DNA from: Pogona vitticeps
Taxonomy: Eukaryota; Chordata; Lepidosauria; Squamata; Agamidae
NCBI RefSeq assembly: GCF_051106095.1
Contig: NC_135785.1
Coordinates: 106,998,501 to 107,062,500 of the forward strand
Reading direction: 5' to 3'
DNA length: 64,000 nt
Shown: piece by piece, positions 62,600 to 64,000 of the stretch
How positions within the stretch are numbered: the stretch's first letter is position 1
How the letters are laid out: each line of letters opens with the position of its first letter
Notes under the pieces: model-generated
Seen by the model: only the letters and a program-made list of their open reading frames with translations
Database searches by the model: none
Told to the model about the DNA's origin: nothing
Program-made: the position numbers and the translations under genes

Positions 62600-63177
62600 G
62601 TAAGGATTCTAACTGCAAAACCCAAATGCCTTATTAATCTGTACCACTAATTTGGTAGCTTGCTAGAGAGCTCCTGAGCTCTACACCAAGCTTCTGAACC
62701 ATCAGCATCACAATTGGGCCATGTGATGCTAGCAACCAATCATGTTTCACATGTCCCTATAAAGCAACTGATTGGCCTAGCTCCTCATTCTGAGTAGGAT
62801 GTTGTTTGATGCAGAGTGAAGCCTGTGTCTGCCTTTCTGCATTGTAGCCTTCCCTTTTAATCATCCGTTCTGACCTACACTTAGCATATGAGTAGACTTC
62901 CAAAGGTATTATCAGCAGAAATTAAATTGCTACTTTGAAGTTAATTTCGGATGGGCAACTTTGAGAATTTAGGGTCTTTTTCACCTATCCCTGGTCCTCA
63001 GTGGTATCCCCTCCCTAATTTTTAAAATCTGGGAATAAATGAAAAATCATTTCCAGTTTTTTTTTCCCAAACAGGCAAATCCAGTCCTAAAGCAGATGAG
63101 GGGGTGGGATTTTTGGACAAACAATTGAGAAATATTATCTCAAGTGGCAGGTACTGAAATAGTCCTAAACATCCACA

Positions 63178-63416
63178 GAGCCTCGTGGTGCAGTGGTTAA
63201 ACTGCAGCCAAAATTGTGTTCACGACCCAGAGTTCAATCCCAGGTAGCCGGCTCAAGGTTGACTCAGCCTTCTATCCTTCCGAGGTCGGTAAAATGAGTG
63301 GCCAGCTTGCTGGGGGGGGGGGGGCAGCAATGTGTAGCCTGCATAATTAACTAGTTAACTGCCCAGAGAGTGCTTGAAGTGCTATGGGGCGGTATATAAG
63401 CAGCACGTTTTTTTTT
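63178..63416 (+). mobile_element. Sauria-type SINE, near full length
   Basis: GAGCCTCGTGGTGCAGTGGT, GAGTTCAATCCCAGGTAGCC, GGCTCAAGGTTGACTCAGCC, a 12-bp G run, CATAATTAACTAGTTAACTG and GGGGCGGTATATAAGCAGCA follow in family order, and the copy ends in a T run. A few bases of the head are missing relative to 27349. Confidence 0.9.
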
Positions 63417-63724
63417 GCTAAACAGTAAAATAAATTTGTGTTTTTGATATTCATTCAAAATGAAATCATTTTTTTAGTGTGAAAAGTGGATAAGGGCAGA
63501 GACTGCACAAATTTCACTATCCTATAATCCAGAATGGACAGCATCAGTAGATACAGGGACCACTTCATGCCCCTCAGACTAATTGCAGGCTGTACAACTA
63601 CTAAAAAAATGTGAGGGAGGCTTAGCCTTCCTGAAACTGGGAGTGATTTTGAAGTTCAATTTCAAGTTTTTTTTAAATTGTATTTTTCATAAGCAAGGAA
63701 GTTTGTGGTTCCTGGGATAGTTAT

Positions 63725-64000
63725 TCATTCATTCATTATTTCAACTTGTTTAGCACTGCATAGTACAATCACACTTTGAGTGGTTCACAACATGGTCACA
63801 ATACATCACATTTTTAAAAACACAATACAATGCAGAAATAAATATCATAAAATTGATAAAACCACTGTAACTAACTAAACACGTTTAAATAAATAAACAA
63901 ATTCAAATAACTTTTGATATCCTAGGTAACAAGCACTAATAAAAAACAGCCTTAAACAATTCTGCTTTGTAAAGTAATTTGTTGAAAACTGAGAGAGAAG
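63725..64000 (-). mobile_element. L2-like LINE 3' UTR, runs off the window
   Basis: ATTCATTCATTCATTATTTC (reversed tail), then TTGAGTGGTTCACAACATGG and an A-rich stretch rich in AAATAAAT match the reversed 3' UTR order of the L2 copies at 21964 and 24425. It continues past 64000. Confidence 0.55.

Overview
This window is nuclear DNA from a squamate reptile, probably a lizard. It is AT-rich, full of long microsatellites, and carries a typical squamate set of interspersed repeats: Sauria-type tRNA SINEs, CR1, L2-clade and RTE/BovB LINEs, an R4-like LINE with a restriction-like endonuclease, hairpin hAT MITEs and a Tigger-type MITE. No bacterial-style operon, rRNA, true tRNA gene or CRISPR array was seen. 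Family names come from recognition by eye, not from a database search.

One host gene is clear: the 3' part of SH2D4B on the minus strand. Three coding exons were placed from protein similarity plus consensus splice sites. They are 58863-58990 (linker up to the WFHG start of the SH2 domain), 13608-13828 (most of the SH2 domain, with FLVRVS) and 8711-8803 (C-terminal 30 residues and the stop). Reading phases match across both junctions. The exons are separated by introns of about 45 kb and 4.8 kb. Together they encode the last 146 residues; the coiled-coil 5' exons lie beyond position 64000.

Layout: 1-8710 is the 3' UTR and downstream flank. 8711-13828 holds the last two exons and a 4.8-kb intron. 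13829-58862 is one very large intron filled with transposable-element remains and microsatellites. 58991-64000 is the start of the next intron, dominated by an R4-like LINE, SINEs and an L2 3' end.

The most useful second-look items are as follows. A small foldback repeat family is present twice (15810-16020, 24753-24839) with 12-13 bp target-site duplications. A 39-bp insertion with a 10-bp target-site duplication (37258-37296) matches the end of a longer repeat at 61050-61262. A 40-bp perfect palindrome lies at 34431-34470. A three-unit foldback element spans 52801-53409. Two unexplained open stretches have good splice signals (45421-45740 minus, 62502-62599 plus). The SINE family and the L2 LINE share a similar 3' tail. 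I found no convincing undescribed gene system; the novelty here is in the repeats.
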